NCBI GenBank assembly: GCA_036927565.1
Contig: JAYESD010000007.1
Location: forward strand, 7,461,644 to 7,525,643
Direction of reading: 5' to 3'
From: Tuctoria greenei
Lineage: Eukaryota; Streptophyta; Magnoliopsida; Poales; Poaceae
Length of the DNA stretch: 64,000 nt
The number at the start of each line of letters is the position of its first letter. The stretch's first letter is position 1. The position numbers were made by a program, and so were the translations under genes. A model generated the notes under the pieces. It was not told the DNA's origin. It ran no database searches and saw nothing but the letters and a program-made list of their open reading frames with translations. This document shows positions 22,086 to 34,034 of the stretch, in pieces.

Positions 22086-23954
22086 TCTCGCTTTATTTTT
22101 GTTAAATTGAGATAAAATTAGAATTGTTAAGTTAACATAGAAAATTACCTGATCGGTAGAAGAAGGATCGCCTCGAAGGACCGGTGGTAGTAGCGGTAGC
22201 TGGATCCCCAGACCTTGCGCCCGAGCCATGACCTGTCATTACAAACATTAAATGCTATCTATCAGTAAGTCATTTACGCTGAATTAATGAGAACTTTAGT
22301 TCTTATTTTGTTACCTCCATTGCTTCCTGCATCTGCGCCAACGCTGCTGTCTGGGTTTGGATCGTGACCTCCATCGCGATCTTTTGGCGTTCTGCCTCAC
22401 TCCTTTCCTCCTCCTGTCGCCTGAAGTTGTCTTCTATAGTTTGTCGGAGGGACTGCATCTCAATGTCTCTCTGCGAGATGCAACAACCTGCCGTGCCCAC
22501 CGAAGAAGCCTGCGTGGAGCTGCCTCTCGCAGGTCTCCCCGCCCTCGAGTCGACAACTCTGTCGAATATGGCGAGCCTATAAAAAAGAGAGTCAGTAATA
22601 TCAAATTGAAATATCTTGAATACTTTGAATTGAAAATGATAAAATGACTTATAAACTCACTTTCCGTGTGCTTTTCTACCTCCGCTTGCATACGCAGCTT
22701 GAGGATCGATTGGTTCACGTTCGCAATCGAAATCTTCGCCGTGTATCTTCCTAACCTCCTCCCCGTACTTAGCCTGCAAAACAAGGAAACCGTGTAAGTT
22801 CAACAATACATATAGTTATATTTAATATAAATGATTTCTAAACTTACCAATTGCTCAGCTGCAACCTGACTGCACCCCTGAGGCTGAGAAGGGTCACTGT
22901 GACCTCTCTTTCAAATCTCAGCAGGGATCGGCGACACCCTCGTCTCTCACTCCTGTCAATACATGTTAGTACGAACAATATATTATGAATATATAAACAT
23001 AAGTTACATACACTTACCATGCATTTAGCTAAACGCAAGTTGTTATCTTGCCCGTGTCTGCTCTTCCCCTCTACCCCTCTGCACTCTCGAGCCTTCTCGG
23101 ACTTAGCTTTAAACTCATCGCTAGCCCAATAGCGACAAAGGGCCCGAAATGCATCGGTCCGACCTTGCAACTAGCTCACGTGGCCCTGCACATAATTGGA
23201 AGTCGTTAAAAATACTATCGAGGAAATTATCAGAAAAAAATACTTACTACACCACACGTACCTGCGCGTACTCCTCCTCCGTCAGGTGCATCCCGCTCTC
23301 TTGTCGGAAGTGTAGCACATGGTGCTGGTTCACCTTCAAGTGCTCATTAATAATTTGAACACAGGCGTTCGATAAAGCTTGTCGAAGCGCCTTGGCAGCG
23401 TTGTAGTGAAACACTCGCCTCGCATCCTCAATCAGGCGAGGGTCGTTCGGGTCCTCTAAAGTATACCTTGCCTGCGATAAAGAATATATTGAAGAGATGT
23501 TCGTTAAAAGAGTTTAAGAGTTAAAACTTAGAAACTATTTTTAACATACTTACCATAAAATTGGACCATACGACCTCCTGAAGGTTGACGTGCTCCTAGT
23601 GATGGACGCGTGCGTAGTCCTCCCACAAAAGAGCAGGCATCCCGTCGATGACCCCGGGATAGTGCAAACACACTAAGGACCCGAGGACACCGTTCACCGA
23701 TCTGTGGTGTCTCTCACTGGTGAAAGACGTGTCGTCCCAAACCCTGCAAGATATTTATTGAGTCATTACTTAAGTAACCAAAAGAAACTAAAATTGAACA
23801 CTATAATTTTTATTACCTGTCTCTGACTGGACGAATCACGATCCCCTGTGAAGGGACCGCAGGAGGACTGACAAAGTGAGTCCTCCTTGTCCTCCGCGTC
23901 TGCTGGGGCGCCAAATCAGGTGACCCAGACGACTCGTCACCAGCCGAGCCAAAT

Positions 23955-24065
23955 GCCTCAGGAACAGAAGGATCGCCAGCCGAGGGCTGGCTCGCTGAGG
24001 GTTGGCTGGCCGAGGGCTGGCTCGCTGAGGGCTGGCTGGCCGAGGGCTGGCTCGTCGAAGGGTAG
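23955..24065 (-). repeat. In-frame tandem repeat encoding Ser-Gln-Pro-Ser-Ala units
   Basis: About five to six 15-bp units (GCTGGCTGGCCGAGG-like on the plus strand) encode SQPSA repeats near the start of the second CACTA exon. The unit length keeps the frame, so copy number can change without frameshift. Confidence 0.8.
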
Positions 24066-25022
24066 CCAAGGTCAACTGGCACGGCAGCCTTTGAGTCAGC
24101 CGGTGAAGACTACAACATTCAAATGATTCATAAGTAAGATTAATGTGAAATTGAATTTAAAGAATTTGTTAAAAGCGAGTGAAATTTAAAGCGTGTTTGG
24201 CATGGCTCTACTCTTTAGTAGAGCAACTCTGCTCTGAAATGCTGGTGTGGAGCAACTCTATTGCTGTGGTGGATCTGACACTAGAGGTGTTTGGCTGAGA
24301 AATGATTTTCAGCTCTGAAAACAAGAGATTTTTGGATGCGATGTCTATTTTACCCTCAACATTTTATTGGGCCTGAACCAAAAATTGTGGGCTGAGTTGT
24401 AGCATGCAGTTTTTTTTCTTGCTTTTCATTCCTGTACATGACGCACTAGTGGCTGGAAGAGTTTTTTTTTTCTTGTTTCTTCCTCCTGTACAGTATGTAA
24501 TACTTGTAACTACGTTCTTTCTTTTAGTTTTTTCTTTCTGTACGACACGTATTGAATTGAACTTGGAAGTAGATTTTTGAAGTTTTTTTTTCTATACAGA
24601 TTGATCCCTAGTGCATCATTTATTTGCTGTACAGAAGTTTTTATCCTGTACAATTTTTCTTCTTCCTATACAGACTGATGTAGACATTCATTTTACTGCT
24701 ATGCAAGTAATCTTTAAATCATTCAAAATAAACATAAATGTATCAATAATAGCAGCAACACATCTAGTGTATAAAATGTATAGTAAAATATAGCATGAAT
24801 TACATATTAATTCTACGCAAGAGAAAGAGATGTCGCTAAACTATCACGAAATGCATCCATTGTTACAAAACTTGATGCCGAGGTTGAATCATCGGAGGCA
24901 ATCGCTGGCACCGCATACTTGTCATATCTATCTGGAATTGTTGGTACAAAGTCCGGATCATGATCATAATTATCAAAGTCCACATCGCCACTTGAATGCT
25001 CTCGAATGAAATTGTGAAGAAC

Positions 25023-26497
25023 TGAAAGGCGGCCTAGATGGGGGGTGAATAGGCGATAATCGATAATTTAAACTTAATTCAGAGTTATGAAAACAGAGAA
25101 GTCGGACTTGTGTGACTTCTAGTCGGACTTGTCTGACCTAAGTCGGACAAGTCTGACCTGGGTCGGATAAGTCCGAGATTATCTGCACGATCAGATCAAA
25201 AATCTAATTTTTAAGCGATCTAGTGAGAGATATCGATCCCTAGCAGTTCTACACGAAGTATGGAGTAGAAAGAAAGCTGAGGGAGAGATAGCACGCGGAA
25301 AAACACTAGAATCAAAACTTGCGAGAACGAAAGAACAACAAGAGACAAACGATTTTATCCCGAGGTTCGGAACCACAAAGGATCCTACATCCCCATTGAG
25401 GAGTCCACAAGGGACCAGGCCTTCTCTAGCCTTTCCCTCACGAGTTGCCACAAGGGCCAACTCCCGATCTTCCACTATCACAAAGATTGTTACAAACTCT
25501 CCGATTACAAGAGATCACAAAGAAATCGCGGGGCGACGCCTAACCATCTAGGGGAGAACCCCAAGAGCAACAAACATGCAATCACGAAGAAACTTAGCGA
25601 ATCACACGTTGCTCAACCCCTCAACAAACCGTTTCTCCCGATTCTCACAAAGCACTCTTCACTCTCCCAAAAACTCGAATTTGGGCTCTAGAGGTGAAGA
25701 ACAAGTGGAGAGAGGTTCTTGAGTTCAAATGGGCGTTCAGAACTGTTTAGGGGTGTTAGGCATAGTTGGTGGGTCGAAACCACCCACTATTTATACTCCA
25801 AAAAGTCATTAGAGCCGTTTGACACAACCCACGTCGGACATGTCTGACACAAAGTCAGACATGTCTGACCTCAAAGGTCAGGCCTTTCACTTCAGACATG
25901 TCTGATCAAAATCACTTCAGACATGTCTGACAAACAATCTCGGACATGTCTGAAATTCTGCAGATAGAACTCGGACAAGTCTGACTCTCTGGGACTTAGA
26001 AAATTTTCCTTAGCCCCTGGGAACAGATCCATCTCGGACATGTCCGACCCCCAGGTTCGAACAAGTCCGAAACTTCACTGGAACTCTCACTGGAACCCTT
26101 CCAGTGCCAATTCGGACATGTCTGACTCACAGTTTCGGACATGTCCGACTTCCAACAGAGGGAATTCGGACATGTCTGACACCACAAGTCAGACAAGTCC
26201 GCCCAAACCACAAAGGCCCTACTAAAATCTTCTACTAAGGGGTTGAGCACCCGAATGACTCACTAAGTGTCTACGCGTCGTGTCCCTCTTAATAGTACGA
26301 TTTTTCTTACGACTCAAGGAGAAAATAGAAAACCCTATTTCTATTCTTATTCTCCACAACTTTTCTCCTTTTGCCGTCTTTCTTCAAAGCTCCATTCCGT
26401 ACTTCGGATCTGCACTCATGCTCAACCAAGTTCATCAGCACTTTAATGGTTCATCATCAATCCACCAAAACCCACAAGGGACCTAGATGCACTTACA
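25023..26497 (-). mobile_element. C3: solo LTR of a third SIRE-like copia family
   Basis: A single LTR with TG...CA ends and a perfect 5-bp duplication AGAAC on both sides (25018-25022, 26498-26502) and no internal region: the mark of recombination between two LTRs. On the minus strand it begins TGTAAGTGCATCTAGGTCCC and ends in a C-rich run plus CCGCCTTTCA, close to the C1 and C2 termini. U3 dyads of the TCGGACATGTCCGA type (about fifteen, 25835-26205) precede a TATA box (minus strand, 25788-25795), and four further dyads lie near the LTR end (25103-25183). Confidence 0.92.
25835..26205. repeat. Dyad array in C3 U3 (TCGGACATGTCCGA type)
   Basis: Perfect copies such as TCGGACATGTCCGA (26034 region) are mixed with one-base variants (TCGGACATGTCTGA, TCAGACATGTCTGA, TCGGACAAGTCTGA). 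It lies upstream of the TATA box with respect to LTR orientation, as in C1. Confidence 0.88.
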
Positions 26498-27939
26498 AGA
26501 ACCATAGTAGCAGCAACAATTTTTTTGTGTCAACATTGAATATTTCAGCATCTTGTACAAGATTTGCCATTTCATCTTCCATAGCCCAAACGACCTCTCA
26601 ATAACATTTTGAATCGATGAATGCACTCGATTGAATTTTTCTTTTGGAGTATTTGGTTCCATACCTCTATGCCACTCTGGTAAATGATATCTTTCCCCTT
26701 TATATGGTGCTAGATATCCCGGTCGGTTAGGATAGCCTGCATCTACAATATAGTACTTACCTGCACATATATGATTAAACACTATATAAATAATGACAAT
26801 TGTGATAATAAAAATTATGATAATAATATATAACATAATGACATCTTACCCTGAGGAGGATGTAGGAAGAATTCACCAGATTCCCTCAGTGCCTGATATA
26901 AGACACTCGTGTCATGAAACGAATTGGGTTGACCAGCAGACACATAAGTGAACCTCATATCAAAATCACAAATAGCAAGAACATTTTGGGTTGCAATGCC
27001 TGTCTTTCCAATGTACCTAACTTGCTCTTCAGGTGAAATACATACGCGAATATGAGTACCATCTAGCGCACCAATGCAGTCTTTGAAGTGGGGATATGCT
27101 CTTCTATACATTTCGAATCCTTTTATGCACTATACGAAAATTTAGATATGTAGGTCTCAAATAGTGTTCAAACATTCTAATCAAAGCATCTAGTACCTCA
27201 TGAAATTTTCTGCTTATGGTCTCACCAGAATGTTTGAATCTATTCTGTCCCTTTCTATTGGACTCACAACCAGCACAAGTGAATAGAAAAATTGCAAGCA
27301 TCTCATAAGTGTTCATATGTTTTGATGATTGCAGTCCATACCTTTCAACCAATGTGTCATGAAGATCAAAAAATATTTCCTTGTTCATTCGAAGCATTCT
27401 GTGACACTCTCCTGGTGTTTCCATTGTCTCCTTTAGCCAGCCCATACCCGATTGAATTGACATTCGTGGTGGTGCCTTACTCAAGTACAAATCAGAATAT
27501 ATTTGTGCAAAATTAGCAGCAATCAACATTGCATCAAAAACATGCTCATCATCATCGCTAGAGATATCACTTTCATTGTCTATCATCTGTCAAAACAAAA
27601 GGAAAATAAATTAATATTGATCCAGCACATATGAAACAAGTAGTACATAGCAAATAAAGAACAAATATAAAAAATTTACTACTGCATAGCAACACCTCCA
27701 TCCATCAAGTACATTGGAAATAAAGAGCGGGTACATTGGAAATAAAAAACAAGTATATATGAAATAAACATCACATATAAAACTGCATAGCCATCCATCA
27801 ACCACAAAATAGTCTTACAAAAGGATTCAAGAAACAAATAGTCTTACAATTAAAGAAACAAGTAACACAACCACATAAAAAACAAGCCTCTCAACCACAT
27901 AAAAAAACAAGTCTCACAACCACTTAAAAGAAAGTCTAT

Positions 27940-28864
27940 CTAATTTCCAAACTTGTCTTTATACTTTCTAGTGAGCCACTTGAACCGCAACTCATTACTA
28001 GGCAAAGTCATGAACATCCCCCTCCATTCTTTCTTCACAAATAACTCCATGGCAACATAATGTTCATTGGTCTCATATGTGGCACCACAAGCAACCACAT
28101 GCTCCATCACTTCTTCAATTGAATATTTTCCATCCCTTTTTGCAGCGAATGTGCTAGCTGATGTGGCCACACTAGAAACTGCCTCCTGAATGAGTTGGTC
28201 CGTCCCTATCTTACACTTTTTTCCTTTATCTTGCAACATTCGCCGAGGCCTCTTGCCATTTGCATTCACTATAGGAGAGACCTCTTGTACTTCATTGTTG
28301 TCCCCCCCCCCCCTCCATCAGCATCTACTTCTTCGTTTTGTGTCTCAAATGCATCCTCTTGTGACACATGTTGCTCCACATTGATTGAAGCATTGGCCAT
28401 ATGAGGAGACCAGTGGTCCATACCAACATTAGTTATGTCTCCAAAACACTTTTGCAATTGTTCTTCATTTTGAAGACCTAATTTTCTAAACTTCCCATAT
28501 CCTGGTATATCCTGAAAAAAGAACATGGAACCAAATTCAGTATGAATATGATTCTTGAAAAAAATAAAACAAATAAATTAGCTAATACTCACAGCCCGGG
28601 CTTTCTTCCACCACTCATCATCCATAACAATGGTGCCCTTTATAGGACACCAACCGGTACCGGTCTGCCTCATCAATAATTTTCCCCATGCTTTGAATTC
28701 TTCCTTCAACTTATCCCATTTATTTTTTATTTGTTGTTTGGTTGCAGCAATACCAAGTATATCTTTTAATCCCTTCTCTACCTCAGCATACTCGGTTGGA
28801 TTCAAATATGTGTTAGGACGATTCCCTCTTGCTACTTGCTCCGCAAATAATTGACAAAGCACAC
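27940..28864 (-). pseudogene. Harbinger Myb/trihelix-like protein gene, main part
   Basis: Its first codons lie at 50092-50054 on the far side of the Tat insertion (MVKIDWNAENT); reading resumes at 28864. First domain: LCQLFAEQVARGNRPNTYLN, KNKWDKLKEEF and GWCPIKGTIVMDDEWW, the Myb_DNA-bind_3 pattern. An intron (donor after ARA near 28593, acceptor near 28513) leads to DIPGYGKFRKLGLQNEEQL. A run of about 13 C near 28304 breaks the frame; it resumes with NGKRPRRMLQDKG and ends RFKWLTRKYKDKFGN at 27940. In the PIF system this protein is the DNA-binding and nuclear-import partner of the transposase. It is broken by the insertion and the homopolymer frameshift. Confidence 0.82.
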
Positions 28865-29725
28865 TGTCAGTGGTTTGGATCCGGCAGACCTCCCGACACT
28901 ACTAAAGTGTTAGAGGAGTTTGATGTTCGGTGTGGGCGCGCGGAGATTCAAGAAGGTGAATTGTAAATAGCACAGGAGACACGGAGATTTATGTGGTTCG
29001 GGCCGCCTGAGCGTAATACCCTACTCCACGGGTGTGTTGGTGTTGTATTAGCTGTATGAGCTTGTGTCGAGCGTCTATGGAACGTGTGTGGTGTGTGTCT
29101 GAACGTGCAGAGTCCGTCGTCGGCCTGTCCTTTTATAGTACAAGGGCAGGCCGTTACAAGTTAGCCTGGCCCGACACGTGGCCCCGGTGGTTACTAGTAT
29201 TGATACTCATTCAACATGTTTAATTGCTCTTAATGACCAGGTAATGGGCTTTGACAGCACCGTTACTAGTAATTAAGGTCGTCCGATCGTGTGTCATTAA
29301 TATAGTATTAATGACACTTAATCGGGTCTTGAAGACCTTAATTCCCCTTTGAAGATCCGGAGCCGTTGTGGAGTCTTCCAAGGGTTAAAGGCTGAAGATC
29401 CGACGGTTGGACAAGTGGCAGCTCAGGAGCACACTGTGGGAAACAGAAAGCTCCGGAGCTACCTGACACGTGTCAGTTCTGGAGCTTCCCTCGGTCTGGG
29501 GTTAGGTCTAGGGGTGCCATTTCGGTACACAGCCCGGAGCTCCCCCCTTGTGGGTGGTAGCTCCGGTTTGACAGTACACGTGGCGACCCTGGGACTAACC
29601 ATGTTGGAGAAGCGGGTCTGGTTATGCCTGACATGTGGGCCTCCGAAGGTCTTCAAATTGAATAGATGACTTTCCCTTGAGATCTTTGTAATCTCAAGGG
29701 GTGTACGGTTCCCAGGGTACCGACA
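28865..29725 (-). repeat. 3' LTR of the outer Tat element
   Basis: 861 bp, same direction as 49198-50053 and sharing with it details absent from the inner LTR (for example the wording around GTATTAATGACAC and GAGTCCGTCG), so these two form the pair. It ends TACCGACA next to the element's antisense-gene side. Confidence 0.9.
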
Positions 29726-30260
29726 GTGGCCCCCTGGGCCCACCTCTGGGGAAGACCCCTTGGGTGAAGTCATTCCGCCGGAGGTGGGTCCATCCTCGCG
29801 ACTTTTGAACTGAGTCTTCAAAGGTCTTCGGATGTGCTGTTGGCGATGGTTTGGAGTTAAATATTCGCCATGTGGCGTATCCCGCGCGCGGCAAATGAGA
29901 TCTTTGGCGTGAAGATCTCACGCAATTGAAGGTCGCCGGTTCCCGATACAAAAATCGTATCGGTTCCGCGCGCCTTGTCAGGCCGCCGCCTTCGGGCTTC
30001 CCGCCTCATGATGACAACCGTTCGCCTGGGTAAGAACCTCGACTTGATCGTCGAGGTGGTCCTGGGCCCTCTTGTCATCGACTGGGTGGAATTTTTGAGT
30101 GGTATCTTCGACTTCCTTGCGATTTCCATCCAAGCGTTGCGAGGGCTTACTTAAGAAGGAAAGCGCGCACTGTCTGGAGTTCTTTACGCCTCTCATCTGA
30201 TCTTGCGCTCAAACTCCCAACTTGTGCTCCACTTTTCCTCTCTTGCCTTGCTGTGCTGCG
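29726..30260 (+). other. Leader of the antisense gene in the outer Tat element
   Basis: Non-coding DNA between the 3' LTR and the antisense gene start. It would hold the antisense promoter; I see no clear TATA box. The strand next to the LTR is G-rich (CCCAGGGGGCCAC on the minus strand) and may be the polypurine tract. Confidence 0.4.
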
Positions 30261-30678
30261 ATGGAGTTAGGTCTCCGCGAGAGCCGTTTGAAGACCGACG
30301 GCGACCTGAAGAAGGTCCGGACCCTCATGGGATGGTCCTAGGACTTCTTCAACCGCTCGGTCCGCGCCGGGGGAGAGCTCCCGTTTGAGAAGGAGCACGC
30401 CGGCGAAATGGTGTACTTCTCCTCGTACGCCATGGTGGGGTTGATCCCACCTTTTTCCTCCTTTTTCTTGATGCTGCTAGACTTTTATGGTCTGCAGTTA
30501 TACCACCTTGGCCCTCACTCCATTCTCCTTGTGTCTATCTTCGTCCACTTCTGTGAGATGTGGGTGGGCATCCCCCCTGCATTGAACTCTTGCGGACCTT
30601 CTTCACCGTCCATACCACCGGTAGGAGCAATGAGTACCTTGGCTTCTACTACTTCGTGAAGCGCAAGAAGTGCCCATT
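30261..30678 (+). pseudogene. Antisense gene of the outer Tat element, N-terminal part (Transposase_28-like)
   Basis: It starts at ATG 30261 (MELGLRESRLK). A TAG follows after 27 codons (GWS*), then the same frame runs through VRAGGELPFEKEHAGEM to VHFCEMWVGIPPALNS; a frameshift near 30590 leads to FFTVHTTGRSNEYLGFYYF. This is the 'putative gypsy type transposon' domain (Pfam Transposase_28), common in grass genomes and found as an antisense extra gene in Tat elements. The name is misleading; no transposase activity is known. It is cut at 30678 by the inner element and continues at 41823. Confidence 0.8.
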
Positions 30679-31537
30679 TGTCAGTACCCTGGGAACCGTA
30701 CACCCCTTGAGATTACAAAGATCTCAAGGGAAAGTCATCTATTTGATTTGAAGACCTTCGGAGGCCCACATGTCAGACATAACCGGACCCGCTTCTCCAA
30801 TATGGTTAATCCTAGGGTTGCCATGTGTACTATCAAACCGGAACTACCGCCCACAAGGGGGAAGCTCCGGGCTATGTACCGAAATGGCACCCCCGGACCT
30901 AACCCCAGACCGAGGGAAGCACCGGATCTGACACGTGTCAGGTAGCTCCGGAGCTACCTGTTTCCCACAGTATGCTCCGGAACTGCCACATGTCCAACCG
31001 TCGGATCTTCAGCCTCTAACCTCCGGAAGACTCCACAACGGCTCCGGATCTTCAAAGGGGAATCAAGAACTTCAAGACCCGATTAAGTGTCATTAATACC
31101 ATATTAATGACACACGATCGGACAACCTTAATTACTAGTAACGATGCTATCAAAGCCCATTACCCGGTCATTAAGGGCAATTAAACATGTTGAATGAGTA
31201 TCAATACTAGTAACCGCCGGGGCCACATGTCGGGCCAGGCTAACTTGTAACGGCCTGCCCTTGTACTATAAAAGGACATACCGACGACGGACTCAAAAAG
31301 TTCAGATACACCACACACGTTCCATAGACGCTCGACACAAGCTCATACAGCTAATACAACACCAACACACCCGTGGAGTAGGGTATTACGCTCAGGCGGC
31401 CCGAACCACGTAAATCTCCGTGTCTCCTGTGCTATTTACAATTCACCTTCTTTAATCTCCGCGCGCCCACACCGAACATCAAACTCCTCTAACACTTTAG
31501 TAGTGTCGGGAGATCTGCCGGATCCAAACCACCGATA
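30679..31537 (+). repeat. 5' LTR of the inner Tat element
   Basis: 859 bp from TGTCAGTACC to ACCGATA (the expected terminal CA has changed to TA). A perfect 22-bp palindrome lies at 30939-30960 next to a 12-bp palindrome TGACACGTGTCA (30929-30940). A TATA box TATAAAAG is at 31267-31274. Confidence 0.9.
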
Positions 31538-31539
31538 GT

Positions 31540-31557
31540 TGGCGCGCCAGGTAGGGG
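31540..31557 (+). other. Primer binding site of the inner Tat element
   Basis: TGGCGCGCCAGGTAGGGG starts two bases after the LTR, as in the outer element (49178-49195 on the minus strand). This form is usual for Tat-type grass elements; I do not assign the tRNA. Confidence 0.75.
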
Positions 31558-31574
31558 CGCCTGAGATTTCGAGA

Positions 31575-33843
31575 ATGGTGAACTCAGCTGCTGGATCATC
31601 CAACGGTCATCCTGCTGTTCAAGCTGTTGGGGGCAATCCCTCCAATATGCAGCCACCAGCAGGGGCCTCAGCGCCAGCAGGAGTCACACTGCCACCACCA
31701 CCTCCTCCACCAGCAAATCAAGCTGGACAACGTGATGGTGCACTGGCGTCAGCCACTGCGTTGGGCAATCATGACAACCCGGAACACGCGCTTCATGCAA
31801 CACATGCTCTTCTCCAACGCCCACCACCTCCGGATGCATCCCGGGATGCACTGGAGCTGGAGCAGTGGAGAGCTGATGTGGAACATTTGGTTGCAGCAGC
31901 AGCCGACCGCATCAACAACCAGGGTCCTCCTCCTTCAGGACGGGCCCCATCGCAGCGACGGACCTTGTCTGGCAGACTTGGTCCGCACGTTTCCAACAAC
32001 AGGAGACGTGGTGCATCACAGCAAGTGACGTCATTGCCTTCCGGGGCACGACGCACTCACACGGTATCCAGGCTTTCAACTCATGACCTTCGGGCGCAGC
32101 TTGATCGCCGATACCGTCAACAGGACGGCCGAGTCCATATTGAGCGTGCTCGTGAAAGGCGAGAAGCTCAAGATGTTCCTGCTCCTCAAGGAGTGGGAGG
32201 AGGCTGTTCAGCCCTGGCCATGCATCTGCGTATGGTCAGGTGGCCACAGAAGTTCCGGCCTCACCTGCCGGAGAAGTTCGACGGAACAGTCAATCCTGTT
32301 GATTTTCTTCAGATCTACTCCACTGCTATCTTGGCAGCTGGAGGAAATAATGTTGTAATGGCCAATTATTTCCCAGTGGCTTTAACTGGGACCACCAGGT
32401 CCTGGTTTATGAGCCTACCTCCCAACTCCATCAACAGTTGGGAGGAGCTGTGCCGGCAGTTCACCGCCAACTTTGGGAGTTCATACACCCGACCAGGCAC
32501 TAAACTGGACATTTTTGCAGTCATGCAAAAAGGAGGAGAATCCCTGCAATCATTCATCCAGAGATTCTCTCAGGTACGAAACACTATCCCTTCTATCTTC
32601 AGCGCTTCTGTCATTGTGGCATTCAGAAAGGGTGTACGGGACAAGAAGATGTTGGAGAAACTGGCGATCAAGGAGATCACCAGTGTCACGGAACTCTTCA
32701 GTTTGGCCGACAAATGTGCCAGAGCTGCGGAGGGCCGTGAAATGCACTCCAAACCAACTCCGGAGGATCACAAGAAATCCTCCAAATAAGAAGCTGCTAC
32801 CTCCGGGAGTGGCAAGAAGAAGAAGAAAACCAACAACAAGAAGAAGCCATCGGCCGGTGCATCCAATGTTGCAGCTGCTGCAGCTCCGGGTGGCCGGGGG
32901 CCACGCCCCGAGAAGCGACCTCGATCGTCTTCTGAAGACGGTGGCAAACCCAAAGTGTGGTGTCCAATTCACAAAACGGCCAACCACAGTTTGGAAGACT
33001 GCCGGGAGGTCCAAAACCTTGCCGAGCGCTACAACAAGCGCCGGGAAGAAGCTCCTTTCCGATAGAGGGAAGGAAAACAAGAAGTCGACGAAGCTCCGGC
33101 TGAAGAGGAGTTAGGTTTTCAGGATCCCAAAAAGGTCCTGAAGGCTGTCTACACCTCCGTCGATGACGATTCCGACGTCTCTAACAACGAGCGTCGGAAG
33201 ACCATGAACACCATCTTTGGTGGATCATGGGACATCACCTCCCGCCGCATCATCAAGACTATGCGTCGGGACATGGCTGCTGTAGCTCCTACAGCTAGAC
33301 CGGAGCCTCATCGGAAGTGGATGGACACAACCATCACTTTTTATGCTTTGGATTGTCCTCGAAGCATGGTTGGAGCTGGCCAGTTACCTTTGATGGTATC
33401 TCCTACCATCAATAACATCCATCTCCACCATGTCATGGTAGACGGAGGTTCGGGGCTCAACTTCATAAGCTTCGAAGCTTTTACCAAACTTCAGCTCCGA
33501 CCTTCGGATCTCCACCCCTCGTCCTTTCTCCGGAGTAGGTCCGGGAGCCATTACCCCACTCGGAGCTATTACTCTCCCCGTTACCTTCGGGACACGGGAG
33601 AAGTATCGCACCGAGAAGTTGGTTTTTGACGTCGCTCAGATCAACTTACCATTCAATGCTATCTTGGGTAGGCCTGCCTTGTACAAATTCATGGCAGCTG
33701 CTCATTATGGCTATCTGGTGTTAAAGATGCCAACACCAGTAGGCGTTCTCCGGATCCGCAGAGATCGTACTGCCAGAGTAACTGCTTTGGAAGAACTCCA
33801 TGCACTTACCACAGCACAAGAGGAGGACTCCAGGCAGGAGTAA
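31575..33843 (+). pseudogene. Inner Tat gag and protease, broken
   Basis: Gag starts at ATG 31575 (MVNSAAGSSNGHP). It has a proline-rich N-terminus, the capsid-like block MVRWPQKFRPHLPEKFDG, and a helical region ending EMHSKPTPEDHKKSSK before a TAA at 32787-32789. The same frame continues through a lysine-rich stretch to a zinc-knuckle-like motif CPIHKTANHSLEDC, with another stop (TAG) near 33064. The aspartic protease follows near 33440 with the active-site block MVDGGSGLNFIS. Further frame changes occur before 33843. The outer copy lacks both the start and the protease. Confidence 0.82.
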
Positions 33844-34034
33844 GCTCCAAAACCCCCGAGCATTCATCAACGAGGCTCGACATTTGCACCTCGTGTGCAG
33901 CCAAGCGGCGACGCTGACATTCCCGTCAAAGTCGTCCAAATCAGTTCTGATGCCGCTCAGACCACCCGTATATTGGGAGGATTGAACGACAAATAGGAAC
34001 TCACGCTCATGCTTTCCTCCGGGCTAATGTCGAC

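Larger units (their letters stand above)
21520..24185 (-). pseudogene. CACTA second gene (plant transposase Ptta/En/Spm type), downstream exons
   Basis: These exons continue the first exon at 50908-51058. Minus-strand order: a Ser/Gln/Pro repeat exon (from about 24110), an exon starting VWDDTSFTSERHHRSVNG, one with EDPNDPRLIEDARRVFHYN, one with FKAKSEKARECR, one with KYGEEVRKIHGEDFDCERE, a glutamate/arginine coiled coil (ERQKIAMEV), and a last short exon ending at a TGA at 21520-21522. The VWDDTSF exon has an in-frame TAG (near 23603) and another TAG precedes QGRTDAF, so it is broken. The order matches the Transposase_24-type proteins encoded beside TNP2 in CACTA elements, thought to bind the element ends. 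Exon edges are approximate. Confidence 0.75.
24823..27586 (-). pseudogene. Harbinger transposase (DDE_Tnp_4 type), split by a solo LTR
   Basis: It starts near 27586 (MIDNESDISSDDDEH). Helical N-terminal part, then the catalytic core: first Asp in CIGALDGTHIRV, second in YYIVDAGYPNRPGYL, and Glu in NVIERSFGLWKMKW, so all three acidic residues are present. One intron, about 26762-26849, opens with GT and ends with AG. A frame change near 27105-27115 may be a short intron or a mutation. The solo LTR interrupts the C-terminal part at 25023-26497; the tail resumes from 25017 with HNFIREHSSGDVDFDNY and stops at 24823-24825. The enzyme would cut and join element ends at TTA/TAA targets with the Myb-like partner. 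Inactive here because of the insertion. Confidence 0.85.
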
